From positions 29,293,906-29,357,905 of the forward strand of contig CM038221.1 in the NCBI GenBank assembly GCA_021442155.1: a stretch of DNA of 64,000 nt, in the 5' to 3' direction. The position numbers and the translations under genes are program-made. This document shows positions 1 through 12,729 of the stretch, in pieces; position 1 is the stretch's first letter, and every line of letters begins with the position of its first letter. A model generated the notes under the pieces. The model saw nothing but the letters and a program-made list of their open reading frames with translations. It did no database searches and was not told the origin of the DNA. The stretch is from Cymbidium sinense (Eukaryota > Streptophyta > Magnoliopsida > Asparagales > Orchidaceae).

Positions 1-3000
1 GCAGCACATCAGAGGATTTCTGAGCAACGTGTTACTTCAAAACGTTTTTTTTCTTCCTAACTTGTTTTGATGGACCTAGTGAATTAGTTATTCTATCTAA
101 TTGACATTTTTATAATGATTTGATTTTTAAATGAAAAATTACATGAACATTCCTTTCTCCAATAGCATTGACCCATTTACTGCCCAGCATTGCTTTTAAT
201 CATGAAAGGATTTTGCATTTGAAAACTGGTTAGTTATTACATGAACTTCCCCTTCTCTGATACCATTGAGACTAATGCTGCTCAGGCTGGAGATAGAAGG
301 CATCATTTGATCACCTCAATCCTCATTGAATGATTCGTTTTCAAAAGCATTCAACTTTGCAGCGCTTGTATTTAAGCATGTGCCATTTTCACTCGTGGCA
401 TTTGCTATACTATTTGTTTTTTTTACTTCTTCTTTCTCAGTAATCTTTTTTTATGCAAATTTATAATGGAAGAAGGTCAATCTTTTGGTTCATTTTGGGG
501 TCAAAATTCTAGTTTTTCTGAAGCTACAGTCGGGGACATAGCTAAATCCTAAAATCAATGCAAAATCTGAAATCTTAGCCTTGGATAAGTTATTTTACTT
601 TTTTTTTGTTGGAAATGATATTTTGGTATCTTGTCTATGTTTTTTTATTTATTGAGACTAAGGGGCTATTTGGGATCACTTTTGTTTTGTTTTTTTTTTG
701 TTTGTTTAGTGTGTTTTTTTAACCATTTTTATGTTTTTTGTTTTCAAAAGGAAATAATATTTTTTTAAAACAATCAAAATAATTTTAAGATGTTTAAAGT
801 GTTTTTAAAATAATTACCCCAAACATGTTTTATTTTGAAACAAAATATAAACAAAATAAAATAAAATATAAAATAAAATACAAAAAACAAAATTGATCTC
901 AAACAGTCTCTAAGCTTATAATTTTTTAATTATTTTTTCCTTTTAATATTTGATAATAAGGTTTTTGTTTTGACAGAGGATATGATGTAAAGTAAAAGGT
1001 CTTAGTAGAAAATAGCTATGGTGGTGTTAGGATAATAGTTGGTAAGAGGAAGAGAGCCCTCCGCTGTTCAAGTAACAGTGGCTGTCGCAAACTCTTCAAC
1101 AGCAAAGCATTCATGCTTTGACATGATAATGGGTGGAAAGGAAAAGGCGTGGGCTGTATTCAGAGTGTGAATAATAGTCTAGACTATTCCCTACATGTTC
1201 TATTGCGAACCCCAACGAACATCTGATTACCACCATGTTTTTCTACGATGAAAAGAAACATTTATCTGATCCTCTCAATACTACATTTGCTTACTTTTTG
1301 GACTAATTTATTGTTATATGGAAGTTTCTTTATAATACTGAAGTTGAGCTAACTAAATACGGTTTTCTCTTTTTTTAATGGATTGAAGGAAAGTATTCTA
1401 TGTTGTGAGTTATGCTACATGCATTTTATTCATGTTAATTGAACTTTTGGAGTTCCATTTCAATAACTAGCCTTGTCTAAATTTCAGTGAGAAAAAAAGG
1501 TTCCTTTTGCTGGTACCTTTTTGTATATTGGACTTTCGTTACCATCCTATTATTAAAAGTTGCATTAAAATGAATGTTCATTATGTTTTATTGCAACTGT
1601 CACCGTGATACAACTTCAGAATGCATCGTTGTTTAGTCCATGAGGATCATTGAATGCAAGCTATGCTTTTTTTTCTCACCTTTGACAATGATTATTTTTT
1701 GGTGACGCATTTTTTGGTCTTTAATTTTCCAAGAATAAAACAATCCTATGTCTGGTACCTTTCAGCGGCCTTTAGCATTTTCTGAAGAATTTGGAATTAA
1801 CATGGTTGGACAAATGTTTTACTCCAAGACAAGTTTTTTTTGCTGTACTCTAGGATCTTGGGTTTTACCTTTTTTTTGTTGCTGCCTTGTCTTCTTTCAT
1901 ACCTGGAGGCAATCTTTAAGAGAACCTATCAAATGTGACACAGATTTATAGTCTATTTGCTTTAAATCGTCATACTTCTGCTAATTTCATTATCGTTTTA
2001 TAATTTGCTGTGATGAATCCAAATTGGATTACTGGAGATTGGGGGCCATGGTCCCTCGTGTGATCTCTCCAATACTGCAAAGGATTTCTGAGCATGAATT
2101 AAATTCTAATCTTGTTCATGCAGTTTTCGTTATTTAATCGGAAAATTTTGTTTACAAATTTTTTTTTGAAACGTTCTATTCGCTATCTTGTGTACTTTCC
2201 TCTTAGAGCTCTATGTTTTAGTCTCTAACAAAGGTGATACTGATTTACCATTTCAAGGAATCATGTATGTTGGCAGTAAATCAGTTTATGATATTGATAT
2301 CTGCTGATTTCATTATTCTTTCACAATTTGCTGTGATGAATCCCAATTGGATTACTTGATATTGTGGGGCACAATCCCTCATGTGATATCTTTCCATCAC
2401 TGCAAAGGATTTCTGTGCAAGAACTAAGCTCAAACTTTTTCAAGCATGTTAGTTGAAATATTAGCCTTCTTTTGTTTACTGTTTATATAGGTTCTGTAAA
2501 TATGTTGGCTTTCTGAGCAGAAGCATGGTCGCTCTTGATATCAATGAGAGCCATTGTATTATCAATCTTTTTTTTCATGAAAATGATTTTCCAATTTTTA
2601 TAATGATTCATGAGTTTTATTCTTCATGCGGTCTCTCTGTCATACATTAAGAGGAATTCTATTGAAATAAGAACTCTTTTGATTTACGTTCTTATTTTGG
2701 ATGTGACTTATCGCAAAGAAATTCATTAATCCAAAACCATTTCGCTAAACTATTTTCTTTTATTTTTTTTTGACCTTTTCTTGTCTCATGCTTCTTCCTG
2801 TTACAAAATTGTAATACGGTTAGGACAAATTCTTGGAAAAGATCATTATTTTATAATTAATTTTGGGTTAAAATTTTAATTTTCTGAAGCTAGTGATGGG
2901 GAATCTCTATTCATAACACATGTTTTTCTTGACTTTTGTTTATCAATGATATAATTTGGTCTACTTTGTTTCATTTATGGAAAATATACTGATCATTTAT

Positions 3001-3430
3001 TATTATTGTTATTTTTCTAATATTTCATATATGGCGTGAAATCAATTTTTTTTTAAAATATACTTCTGTTTCTAGAGAAAGGATATGATGATGTAAAAGG
3101 TCTTAGTCGGAATAATTCTGGTGGTATTAAGATAATAGTTGGGGAGAAGTTGAGGGTCCTTGTCTCTGCTCAAGTTGTAGCAGTGGCTGTCAAAACCTCT
3201 GTTCTACATGATCATGAGTGGAATGGAAAAGGCGTGTGCTGTATTCGGAGTGTTAATATTTCCCTAGATCAACTCTCAACATGTATTCACCAACCCCAAC
3301 AAACTTCTCATTACCAACACATATTTCTATGATGATAAGAAACATTTCTGATCCTTCTACTGTTACATTTGGGTGTTTTTTAGATTAATTTATTGTTATG
3401 CAGAAGTTTTTGTATATTATTTTTTTTTTA
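1..3430. repeat. Decayed duplicated modules, origin unrecognised
   Basis: Several segments of this AT-rich stretch occur twice in the same order or close to it. The block at about 960-1340 recurs at about 3070-3420, with shared words such as GGATATGATG and TAAAAGGTCTTAGT. The block at about 1925-2130 recurs at 2235-2430, with the shared word CTGTGATGAATCC and then TGCAAAGGATTTCTG. The block around 470-540 recurs near 2845-2915. The first line of the window also carries the AGGATTTCTGAGCA word. One copy (3150-3332, plus) is open for 60 codons; the partner copy near 1040-1220 has stops. I do not recognise the protein. This may be a local duplication of a decayed gene or of a non-coding repeat. 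A MITE lies inside at 662-910. Confidence 0.45.
662..910. mobile_element. Tourist/PIF-Harbinger-type MITE, copy 1
   Basis: A 249-bp AT-rich element has terminal inverted repeats: GGGGCTATTTGGGATCA at the left, and at the right a sequence whose complement begins GAGACTGTTTGAGATCA. It is flanked by TAA on both sides (659-661 and 911-913), the 3-bp target expected for PIF/Harbinger-derived MITEs. It has no coding capacity. A sister copy is at 50742-51002 and a partial one ends at 9391. Confidence 0.75.
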
Positions 3431-3750
3431 GGTTGTGGTAAAAAAGAATAAAATAGTGAAAAGATTACTTTACTATTGTTTGGTTGAGTTTACAAATTGA
3501 ATTTTTTTTTCTGTTTGGTTAAAAAAATATAATGTATTTTAAGGTTTTGACGGCGTGGTGGCGGTGGCGCGGTAGTACAACGACGCAAAGATTTTATTGG
3601 ACAGATTTGGAATTCAGTCTAAAATACACCAAAATGACATTTTAATGTATTTAGAATATATTATAATACTAAAATTTAATTTACTTCTGTAAATATCAAA
3701 AAACGTTTGTATTTATTTTACTTTCAAAATTCTTCCAACCAAACAGCCCT
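3431..3750. mobile_element. MITE with GGTTGG/CCAACC ends, copy 1
   Basis: A ~320-bp non-coding element ends in CCAACCAAACAGCCCT and is followed by TTA; its left edge (GGTTGTGG) is also preceded by TTA. The left inverted repeat is degraded. The centre holds a GC-rich patch near 3548-3585. A related element with the same ends and internal words lies at 5368-5693. Confidence 0.55.
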
Positions 3751-4724
3751 TTAATGATTTCAAGTTTTCAAATTTTCAACTGGTCATGTTCAACTTTCAC
3801 TGAGAAAAATGTTCCTTTTGTTGGTAATATATGATCTGGCATATTAGACTTTTCAAAACACGCTTTCTATTTCACCTTGATATACTTGAGAAGGCAGTTT
3901 CCGTGTAAATCAATCTTTTTAGAAGCACAATTTTCTTCTGTAGTTTTTTTACAAGGAGATACTTCTGGATTATGAACTTTGAAATTTACTTTGGACTGAG
4001 CTTTTCATATTTGGACTTTACAGAGATCGTAGCCTATCCAAGTTATATCAAATGAATAGTTTTCCGGACACTCTGCTCATTCATTTTGATTTCAACTCTT
4101 AATTTTCTCATTTGTAAGGCAGTGGTTATGGTATAGTTGAATTCTTTCGAGGATAAAGTCAATTATATGTTTATGAACATTCTTAAAGGATCAGGGTCAA
4201 AGTCAGAAAATAAAGAATAGTTTACCAACTCTATTTGACAATGGTTTAACTTGGCATTCGTTAATATGGTACTGATCAGTTTGGAATTCCATTTTTCTGG
4301 AAGTTCATGTCTTTAGAAATTTATTTTATTATTATGTAATGTTAAAAATATAAATATGAAGAATTATTTTATCGATCCAAATCTATATATATGCGGTCAA
4401 ATATTAAGAGGTTACTCATTCTTAGGGAGCTGTTCATTTTCGCACCACACCTTTCCCTAGTATGGCAATTGCATTTTGAGATATCTATTATGAGAAAATT
4501 ATATTTTTTAACATGATTTAGTTACTTTCAGTGGCTGTCAGAAAGTAACTTTTATAAATAAAAATATCACAATTTTTTCACAGCTCTTTTATTATTTTGT
4601 CAGACAGTTACTGCTGTTTCAAATTCCAAATGTATCTTTAGTCTTCAAGAAATGTATTTTTAGAGCATTCTTAATTTTTTCACTATTCTCGTACAATTCT
4701 CCTTTCTATATTTCCAACTCTAGC
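3751..4724. other. AT-rich intergenic DNA, nothing recognised
   Basis: I found no open frame of useful length, RNA gene or structured repeat here. The stretch is AT-rich with short homopolymers. Confidence 0.5.
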
Positions 4725-5022
4725 GGGTATGTTGAGAAGATTTTTTGATTGGAACAATTATGATCCGCTCTTCTTGGACATCGAGGATCATGCGAGAATC
4801 TATCCTTTCCAGTTTCCAGCACAAATTATCTCATGGGCTCTCCTTCGCAACAATGAGAAAGCCTCCATGGAGAGATAGCGACTCTGCAAAACTGCAACAA
4901 AAACAGCTGAAACGAAGAGGTGGCAAGAACTACAAAAAGGAATCTTTTTGAAGAGCAATGATTTTGAGCTAGGTTGTGTGGAAGTCAACATCCTCAAGAA
5001 AATTTTATCCTTAATGGCTAAT
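4725..5022 (+). pseudogene. Exon-like coding fragment, unrecognised
   Basis: On the plus strand, with one frame change or stop near 4878, this stretch reads as plausible protein. It starts with an aromatic/acidic segment (FFDWNNYDPLFLDIEDHAR) and continues with basic and glutamine-rich residues to about 5022. A GTAAGT donor-like site follows at about 5021. The base composition is less AT-rich than its flanks, as expected of a former exon. I do not recognise the family and see no neighbouring exons with a matching frame, so it may be a relict or a retroposed fragment. Confidence 0.3.
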
Positions 5023-5367
5023 GTAAGTTTATTTTTTCTCTTTTGGAAAATTATGATTTTATGGTGTTGAAAACTGAAATGTTAATTATATTTTTATTCT
5101 TATACAATGTATTGAAGAATCATATTCCGAAATTTCTCATTGTAAAAACACCAGCTTGAAGTGTTTTAAATGAAGATATTGAATCAACAGGATCATTGAG
5201 CGCTTTTCATAGCGAGAAAGCATGAAATGAGTTTACCAAATGTATCATTATAGTCATTGGGTACAGCCTGCGTTTGAAAAGAATATAATTAAGAGTGTTA
5301 TTCTAAATATGATTGCAGCCATATCGATAATACCTTAACTCACTAAAATTTATTACATAGATACTAG

Positions 5368-5693
5368 AGGGTTGGTTGGTTGAGTGTAAAAGGAATGTAA
5401 TGTAAAATAAATTGATAAAAAGATTATTTTATAGTTATTTTGTTCGAGTTTTATAAATTTATGATTTTATTTTTTTATTTAGTTAAAAAATATAATGAAA
5501 GAATGTTTGATATCGATGATGGCGTGTACATGTCACATCACTTTATATTAGACGGTATATCGAAAGTGGCTTTTTTAATGTATTTGAAATACATTATATT
5601 ATATTGAAAATTTATTTTATTTGCAATCAAACATTAAAAGTTAACGCAGATATTTGAAATACGACATTTTAAATGATTCAACTAAACAGATCT
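5368..5693. mobile_element. MITE with GGTTGG/CCAACC ends, copy 2
   Basis: A 326-bp element begins AGGGTTGGTTGGTTGAG and ends with CAACTAAACAGATCT. TAG flanks it on both sides (5365-5367 and 5694-5696). Its internal words (TTAGTTAAAAAATATAATG, TTTAATGTATTTGAAATA) match the copy at 3431-3750, so the two are one family. Confidence 0.6.
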
Positions 5694-6687
5694 TAGATGT
5701 AAATGTTTAACTTGTATTGGATGTAATTTAGATGAGTGATTATTAGGTAATTGTTAACAATGTTTTGATTCATAATTATGAATAGATATTGGTTGAGGGT
5801 TTGTTTGAGTTAAATGTAGTTTTTTTTATAAATTTGGTTGTAAAATTGTTGTGTTATAAATATATTTTTTAGAATAATTTAAATATATATTTGACAATCA
5901 TCATATTATAATAATTCTGACTCTCAAAAATAAATTTTCATCTCAAAGTATTATGAAAAGTAGCTAAAAAATTTGTTTCCAAGCTAAAAATTAAATCAAA
6001 TCATTTAGAAAATTGCCTTAAATGCATTAAAAAAAAAAAACTTTTTGAAATCTTTATTTTGAAATATTGAAAATTGAATTTTTAATAAAATTTAAGTATA
6101 GATTTTGCATGTAAGATTGTCAAAAAAATTAATTATTTGTGAACAGTTCTTATTTGATTTGATCGTTAAACAATTAAGTCTAACATGAATAAATATATAA
6201 AGTTCAGTTTATAAATAAGTAGAATGTAAATAATCTTTCATTCAATCTTATTTAACTCAATTTAGTTTTAAATAAAAATAAATATACACACAATAATATC
6301 AAAGTTCAAAGTATGATTTAGTGATTTAAATTTTTGTCATGTAAAAAATTAGTTTAGATTTAAATCCTTCCTTAATATTTTTTGAATTATTATATTTTAA
6401 AATCATTTTAAACAAGTAGAGTTGAACATGAATATTAAAATTTTAAATTATTTCAAATATAAACATAATAATTTTTGAATGACAAGTACGAATAAAAATT
6501 TGACTTGCTCAAATTCCTCGTTTAGACTTCTATTTGCATGATGTTTACAATAATATTAGTACATTTCAATATATTTTATTTTGTCTTACTAAGTATATTA
6601 GGGAATGTTTAATATAATGATGTTGAAGTTGATTATTTGGTGACTTTCAACACATGCTCCTTTGGTGAGGTGCAATTTTTTTTTAGA
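5694..6687. other. AT-rich intergenic DNA, nothing recognised
   Basis: Very AT-rich sequence without a supported gene or clear repeat boundaries. Confidence 0.5.
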
Positions 6688-6918
6688 GGAATTTACATAT
6701 ATACCACGCAATTCTTATGCATTTATATATTTCACACCCAAACTTTAATTTTTACTTAAATATCACTTAAATCTTTATTATTACATCAAAAATACCACCA
6801 TGATTACTTTTTCCAAGTGAAATGCACCTTTTTCTGCACAGAAAAAGTGTTAGTTTTATAAATATTCAAATTTGAGTGTGAAATATGTAAAATAATTATG
6901 ATATGTATATAAATTTCC
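6688..6918. mobile_element. Fold-back MITE with long inverted ends, copy 1
   Basis: The left end starts GGAATTTACATATATACCAC, and the right end reads as a diverged complement of it (ATATGTATATAAATTTCC). The element could therefore fold into a long hairpin of about 230 bp. A second copy with better preserved ends is at 46830-47065. It is non-coding. Confidence 0.65.
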
Positions 6919-7465
6919 TTTTTTTATTTTACATCGATACTATTTTTTTTAGTTACCTAATTAACTTATTAATATATCGTGATTGTTGAAATCACTCAAA
7001 TTTATTTTGAATATAGAAAAAGTCCTCTTATATCGAAACCTGCGCAAAAACACAGAGTCAGCCCAATTCAAATCAAATCTATCAGCTAGGCCGACTCTTA
7101 CGATGAACAATTTAATTATAATTCCGAAAATATGCATAATATGATGGATCAGATCTCGATTCTACAAAGTGTAATTGGCAATCTAAAGGCTTCTGAATGG
7201 GTAACTAAAATGCCCAAATATAGCCTTTGAAGATTGCATTCAAAGCACTTTATTTATACAATCTGCAATAGAGTTAAAAGTAAAGATAACAGTATAGCAC
7301 ATGAGACCATAATATGGAGAATGATTTTCATTCTTCAACAAAAAAAAGAAAACCTTTTTGCAGCCATACAAAACAGTAGATTATCTTTTAGCTTAAAACA
7401 GTCAACAAATTTTGTAATACATATAATACATTTACAAATGAAATATCAAAAAAGCAATAACTGAA
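6919..7465. other. 3' flank of the b561/DOMON gene
   Basis: This stretch lies downstream of the stop codon of the minus-strand gene and probably contains its 3' untranslated region and poly(A) signal. The 76-codon open frame at 7234-7464 (plus) is low-complexity and lies opposite that region; I do not treat it as a gene. Confidence 0.4.
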
Positions 7466-10400
7466 TCAACAACTTCCAAAAAAAAAACTAATTAATCTCA
7501 CAGATGCATTTAATTTAGAATGCTGGTGGGTTGGCTGTCTTTTGGACCATCCTGCCCACAGCATAAATTCAAGAATAATTGTTGCTAGTAGAAGCAGACC
7601 AAGGTTGATTCCATAGCCAATTTTCCAAGAATCTCCTGCATTTCCCACATGAATTCCAACAAAAATGTTAACTACTGCAAGGAGGAGAACCAGCCTTCCC
7701 ACCAACCAGTGGTACCAGTTCCAGTATTTTCGCAGCTTAGAATCCTTATCAGGTCTCAGGAAAAGTGCTAATGCCTGGAGAAAAAATTGATGAAATAGAA
7801 TTAGAACAAATGAACTACAACAACAAAGACTTAATCCCACTAGGGGGCTACATGAATCCTTCGTCCATTGTGTCCTATTATGTGTCAAATTCTCATTTAA
7901 TTCAAGTACCAAGATCATTTTTATACATCTTAACCAAGTCTTTTTAAGTCTACCTCTACCTTTCTTAACATAAGGTAAATCTAATGCATCTACTCTCCTA
8001 ATCGGGTCATCGGACAGCCGACGCTTTATGTGGCCAAACCATCTAAGGCGACTCTCCCTAATCTTATCTACCACTGGAGCTACTCCAACTTTTTCAAATG
8101 ATTTTCTTACTAGTTTGAACTAAATCATACAATATCATTCCCTCATAATATAAGGAAACAGAAAGATCCAGAAAGAGAGAAGGGACTATTAATGATGTGC
8201 TCTTATGTGTGTCCATTCTCAAGCTTAAATTCGACTCAAAAGTTATTTTGAGCAATTTTAAGGTGAGCTAATTGAGCCGGCAGAAGCTAGCTATATGTTG
8301 GCGCATTTCAATTGAAATTAGAGGTAAGCCTCGAGCTCAATCATAGCCAAAAAGTTGATGCACTTCTCAATCGTTGTTTTTCTAGGATGTTTTTCTACCA
8401 TTTATGTATATAAAGAATAGCATTACATGCCCAAAATGATATGTATGTAAATCTTCCTATTATAGGAGATTTATATTTTTAATATTTAAAATTTTAACAT
8501 CAAATCAAAAATAATTCTGAAGAAGGAAACAAACAGATTCTTACCTGAAGGACACCTAGCACAAGGATAACAATACCAAGGGCCCTGTGTGATGATACAC
8601 TTGCATGCAATTTATGATAAAGTGCTACGCCAGCTACCACTCCAGCTAGTCCAAGGATGAATCCAATAAACTGAATGGCTGAGTGAAGATAGAACCACAA
8701 TGGATCGCTGGTCCTAAAAAATCTTGCCACTATTACTCCTAGTGGCAGTATCACTCCCCAGCCAATTATGTTCAGTATGCCATGAGTTCTCTTCAGCTGG
8801 TATGGGTAGGACGAAGCAGACAAAGTCCCTGCAAATGAAGGTTGAGATCAGTCATACTGTGGTTGAAATTTTGTCAGATGCAATTTATGCATGATGATAT
8901 TCAAGTTGAATTTGGAGTCGGTATTAAAAGTATTCACTTATTGTAATTTGATTCATAAGAAACAAAAAACCCCTTCATTTCAGTTCTTATGGTTTACCTC
9001 TTTCAATTATTTCGATCCATTCAATTGTTTACATTATATTTGCCGTTTAGTTAAGTTACTCCAGCATACCCCTCAAACTTACTCCATGAAAAAATTATCC
9101 TTGAGGTTAAAATGCATTATTTTTTATTGTTTATAGGCATTTCGTGTGGTTCGACGACTTATGATGGTGGACGTTGGCGACTATGATGTGGTGGTTAGTG
9201 CTGGTGGCCAGTGATGACAATTAGCGTTGGGCAATTGGCGATGCTAGGTAGTGATAATTAGTGATTTGAGTATTTTAAAAATAATTTATTTTTAAAAATA
9301 AAAAATATTTTAAAATACATCAAATAAATATAATTTTATAAATAACATAAAAATAAAAAAATACAAGACAAAATTGATCCCAAAAGGGCCCTTAGAAATT
9401 TGAACAGCAAGATTTGATTAACAATACCCTCCAATACAAAATGCTAAAGCAACTAATAGATCCACATTCTGTTCGGGACTACATTTCATTAGACCTAATC
9501 AAGCAACGAAGAAATAATTTGTAATAGTTCAAGGTACAATGAGAACACTTGAAACATTTTATTTTAAAAGTTTTCACACATCCACGTCAAACATATCATC
9601 ACACAAAATCTTAAGTTTTGGAATAAAAAGCCCATATACAAAAGAGAGAGCAGCTGTAAAAGCAGTTGGAGTTTGTTTTTGGAGACCAAAAAAGAAGAAA
9701 AAAAAAAAAGACAGAGAAGAAGAAACTGAAGATGTAGAGCAAATTACTTGAGGAGAAATCAAAGGAAACAGATATCTTATCATCATGTCTTCGTAATCGG
9801 TTGTTAATTGGAGTCGCCATTCCAAAAGCAAACAGAAGCTTCTGCTGTGTAATTCTACTAGAAATTTCAGTTGGAAGGCCATGTAGATGTTTGGTCCATT
9901 CTGAACAACGACAGGCGAATTACCAGCAGCTGGCAACTGTCCTTGATCAGCTAAAACTTCCGAACTCGACTGACCACGGAGATAGAATTGCTTGATATGG
10001 GGTCTCCCTGTGTTCCCTATCCAGCCAACCATGGCGCTTGAGCCCACCATCATCCCATCCTTTGAGAATCCCATTCCAACCCAACCGGAGGTGTATAGCA
10101 TAGAAAGCACGATTGTCAAAACATTATCTTCGTTTAGGGAATACTGCAGTAAAGCAAAGAGAGTGAGCCATGAAATTTGCAGGAAGAGAATGCAAAGAAA
10201 AAAAGTCTTTTCTTTTTTTTAGTCCAATAGCGCAAAAACTGCCATGATTTGGTGGCACTAAGAGAAATATAGGGATAATTGAGGGGGGGGCGGGGGAGAA
10301 GTGTGTTCTAGTAATGTGTTTCCTAGATACGACAATTCTATGTGAAACATATCATTAGATGCATTGTTATGTCAATAACAATTAATATATCGAGAAAAGA

Positions 10401-11064
10401 AAAAAAAAATGAACTCTTTCCAGTACGAAGTTATTCGGTGACGCAATGTTGTGTCCACCGTCCAAGTTAAAAAATGCCCCTTAGATCAAATATATATACA
10501 TGAAAAAAAAAAAAAAACTCATTTTCCACATTTGTTTCGGCCACGAATCATAAACAACTTTACCGCCGTCCGCACATAATAATTTCTCCTTACCATTAGG
10601 GAACAAATTCTTTCAATATTTCGAATATAAGCAAGAAGCATGGGATCTGCATCTTTTACCAAAACAGTGGAATCTCAGAATCCTGTCACCTACATAAAGA
10701 CTAACCCAAAGGAGCAAGTTCAAGTGATCAGCACAAAAGGCCGCTTTGCTAACAAGATTCTCTTCTGGCTTTATCCAATTCAAAAATCATAATTTTAACC
10801 AAGAGTTTTGATTTAAAACAATGTACTTCCCCACCCCAATCCCCAAAATTAGAAGATCCACAAACTACCAAAAAATAAATAGAAACATCTAGCAATTACC
10901 CGAAGAACGAGATTGTTCCAGATCGGAAGGCAAACCAGAGTGATGTTGCTGTAACCTACAGGAAGGAGGACGTTGGGATCCGCCCCGCAGCTGTCGGCCT
11001 GCCCGCCAACAAGCGAGAAACTACCGAGAAGTATAACTAGGATAGACAACGAAGCAATCGCCAT
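7466..11064 (-). CDS. Cytochrome b561 and DOMON domain protein (4 exons, frameshift in exon 2)
   Basis: Exons, read on the minus strand, are 11064-10900, 10143-9748, 8828-8545 and 7774-7466, all with GT-AG borders. Intron phases match if exon 2 gains one base. The predicted protein is about 384 residues. It has a signal peptide (residues 1-22), then a DOMON domain (from SCGADP, with [11 protein letters not shown] and [10 protein letters not shown]), then a b561 domain. The b561 core has about five membrane spans and its four heme-binding histidine positions in [22 protein letters not shown] and WNWYHW. This is the AIR12/CYBDOM family, whose members pass electrons from ascorbate across the plasma membrane; the closest relative I know is Arabidopsis At3g61750. 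Exon 2 is 396 nt, whereas the splice phases require 3n+1. One T is lacking in the run after the LKF codons (plus 9862-9864), and the unshifted frame meets a stop early in exon 3. It is either an assembly indel or a disabled allele. Confidence 0.9.
7830..8105 (-). mobile_element. LINE reverse-transcriptase tail fragment in intron 3
   Basis: Inside intron 3, on the same strand as the host gene, lies a conserved LINE C-terminal segment. It has a [19 protein letters not shown] block, an RR-P-RRVD-like block and a [11 protein letters not shown] block. This signature follows the RT domain in plant RTE/BovB-like LINEs. It runs without a stop into host exon 4, which yields an apparent 202-codon frame at 7466-8074. 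I read it as a dead 5'-truncated insertion rather than a protein fusion, because the exon 4 acceptor (CTCCAG at 7775-7780) is intact. Confidence 0.75.
9260..9391. mobile_element. Partial Tourist-type MITE in intron 2
   Basis: The right end reads TTGATCCCAAAAGGGCCC followed by TTA. This matches the right terminal inverted repeat and internal A/T words of the MITEs at 662-910 and 50742-51002. I could not find a matching left end; the sequence before it (about 9130-9250) is GC-richer and unrelated. The fragment lies inside intron 2 (8829-9747) of the b561 gene. Confidence 0.5.
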
Positions 11065-11737
11065 CGATTCAGGATTTTTCTTTCAATCAATTTGTGAGCT
11101 AGAGGAGTAGGGTACGCGAAGGGAATTTCTATGGTTTTGACATGGAAATGGTGAGATGACATGGATGGTGAGAGGAGGAGAAAAATGAGTGACGGTTGTG
11201 GGGTTCCGTCACTTGCAGTTGAAGCTAGTAGTAGGAGACGAAGAGTAGTAGATCCCACCACCATTATCGCTTCGTTTCAACTCACATCAAAACGGGAGAT
11301 GAGTAAAAAAATATCACCGCCATCTGAAGCTTAAAAGTTGGGTAATGGAGCTGGGGTCGCTCAGCGCTCCCGCCTTCTGTGCCTTTTAAGGGGAATATTG
11401 ATTTAAATTATCAAATTGATATACAGTTTATTATTATTTGCATTTTGTTTTGTGGTTTCCATTATAAAATTTTGCACTATTGTAAAGCTTGATTAGAGTT
11501 ATAATTGCAGCTTTTACAAATTATTATTTTTTGAATATTTTTACAGCAAAGTTAACTTCCTCAAAAATTACTTATAAAATTTTCAAAAAGTAATTCTTAT
11601 ATTTAGCTGAAATTTTAAAATTTATGTTTAATGAATTTAAGATTTATAATTAGCTATTTTTTTTGATGTGATGCAAAATTACTAGAAGCGAATGATGTCA
11701 GAATACAAGATCAACTACACTAGCTGTATTCTGACAT
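11065..11737 (-). promoter_or_regulatory. 5' flank of the b561/DOMON gene
   Basis: About 670 bp separates the start codon from the LINE target duplication, so the core promoter and 5' untranslated region must lie here unless transcription starts inside the LINE. The proximal part (11065-11390) is GC-richer, as expected of leader sequence. The only TATA-like word I see on the minus strand is CCTTAAAAGG around 11380-11390, which is weak. Beyond 11400 the sequence is AT-rich. Confidence 0.35.
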
Positions 11738-12729
11738 TACAATGAACTTTTTTTTTTTTTTGGAAAAGTTTAAGAGCCGTAGCCCAATTGTATTCAAAAA
11801 GTAAAGTTACAAAGAGACTAATCCCTTACAGGACTGAAGCAAAAAGAAAAAACACTAAACTAGAACAATAATTCTAGAAACAAGATCAACTACACTAAAA
11901 AAAGAAAGTCCTGAAAAAGGAGCAAAATAGCTCAATGGACTCGGATACAAAATACATCAAAGATGTCCAAAACAAAGACAACAAAAACAATCATATAGGG
12001 ACAAGAAAGTCCCTCACGTTGTCTAGCCCTCCAAACAATCCCCAAAAATCTCCGATAATGAGAAGCTCACAACAAGAAGGGATCGTGGGAGAGACCGGCC
12101 CAAGGAGGAACAATTCGAGATCAATAAGTTGTGCAAGAATATCCTCATCATCGCCCATTCCAAAAGCAACCAAAGCACCACCAAAGCCCACAACATCGAG
12201 AATATGTAAGCAAGGAAGAAGATCAAGGAGATCATTCCTTTCCATGAATTCCATCACGTAAAAATTGAAACAGAGAAACCGTAATGAAACAAATGCAACA
12301 TCCATAGCCAAAACCCACAAACAAAGATAGAAAAGTAGGAAGAAGATCAAAATGTAACACCTTCCTCTCTGAATGCCAACACAAAAAAGGAGTAGTAAGA
12401 GCTCTAGTGAAAAAACAACCGCAGCCTCCATAGACAAAAATAGTGAAAATAGCCATAAATCCCACAGCCACCCGAAGGAATTCCTGGTGAAACAGAAATG
12501 GAACGAGAAAGCATCCAGGTAACCAATTACACCGGTACAGCAAGACACATAAACCAGTAAAAGACATCCAGATAGCCCTCTTCGACAAATACAGCACAGC
12601 AGAAACAGCCCAACGAAAATATCAGAGAATGAGATGCAGAAACAGCAAGTTGACATCCAACAGAAATAAGAAGCAGGCACAGAAAAGAAAAAAGAGTTAA
12701 GGAGGAAGATAATTTCTCCATTTATTAAA

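Noticed and set aside
7466..8074. 202-codon frame as a single protein
   Set aside because: Its first part is a LINE fragment in the intron and only the part from 7774 down is host exon 4, with a clear CAG acceptor between them.
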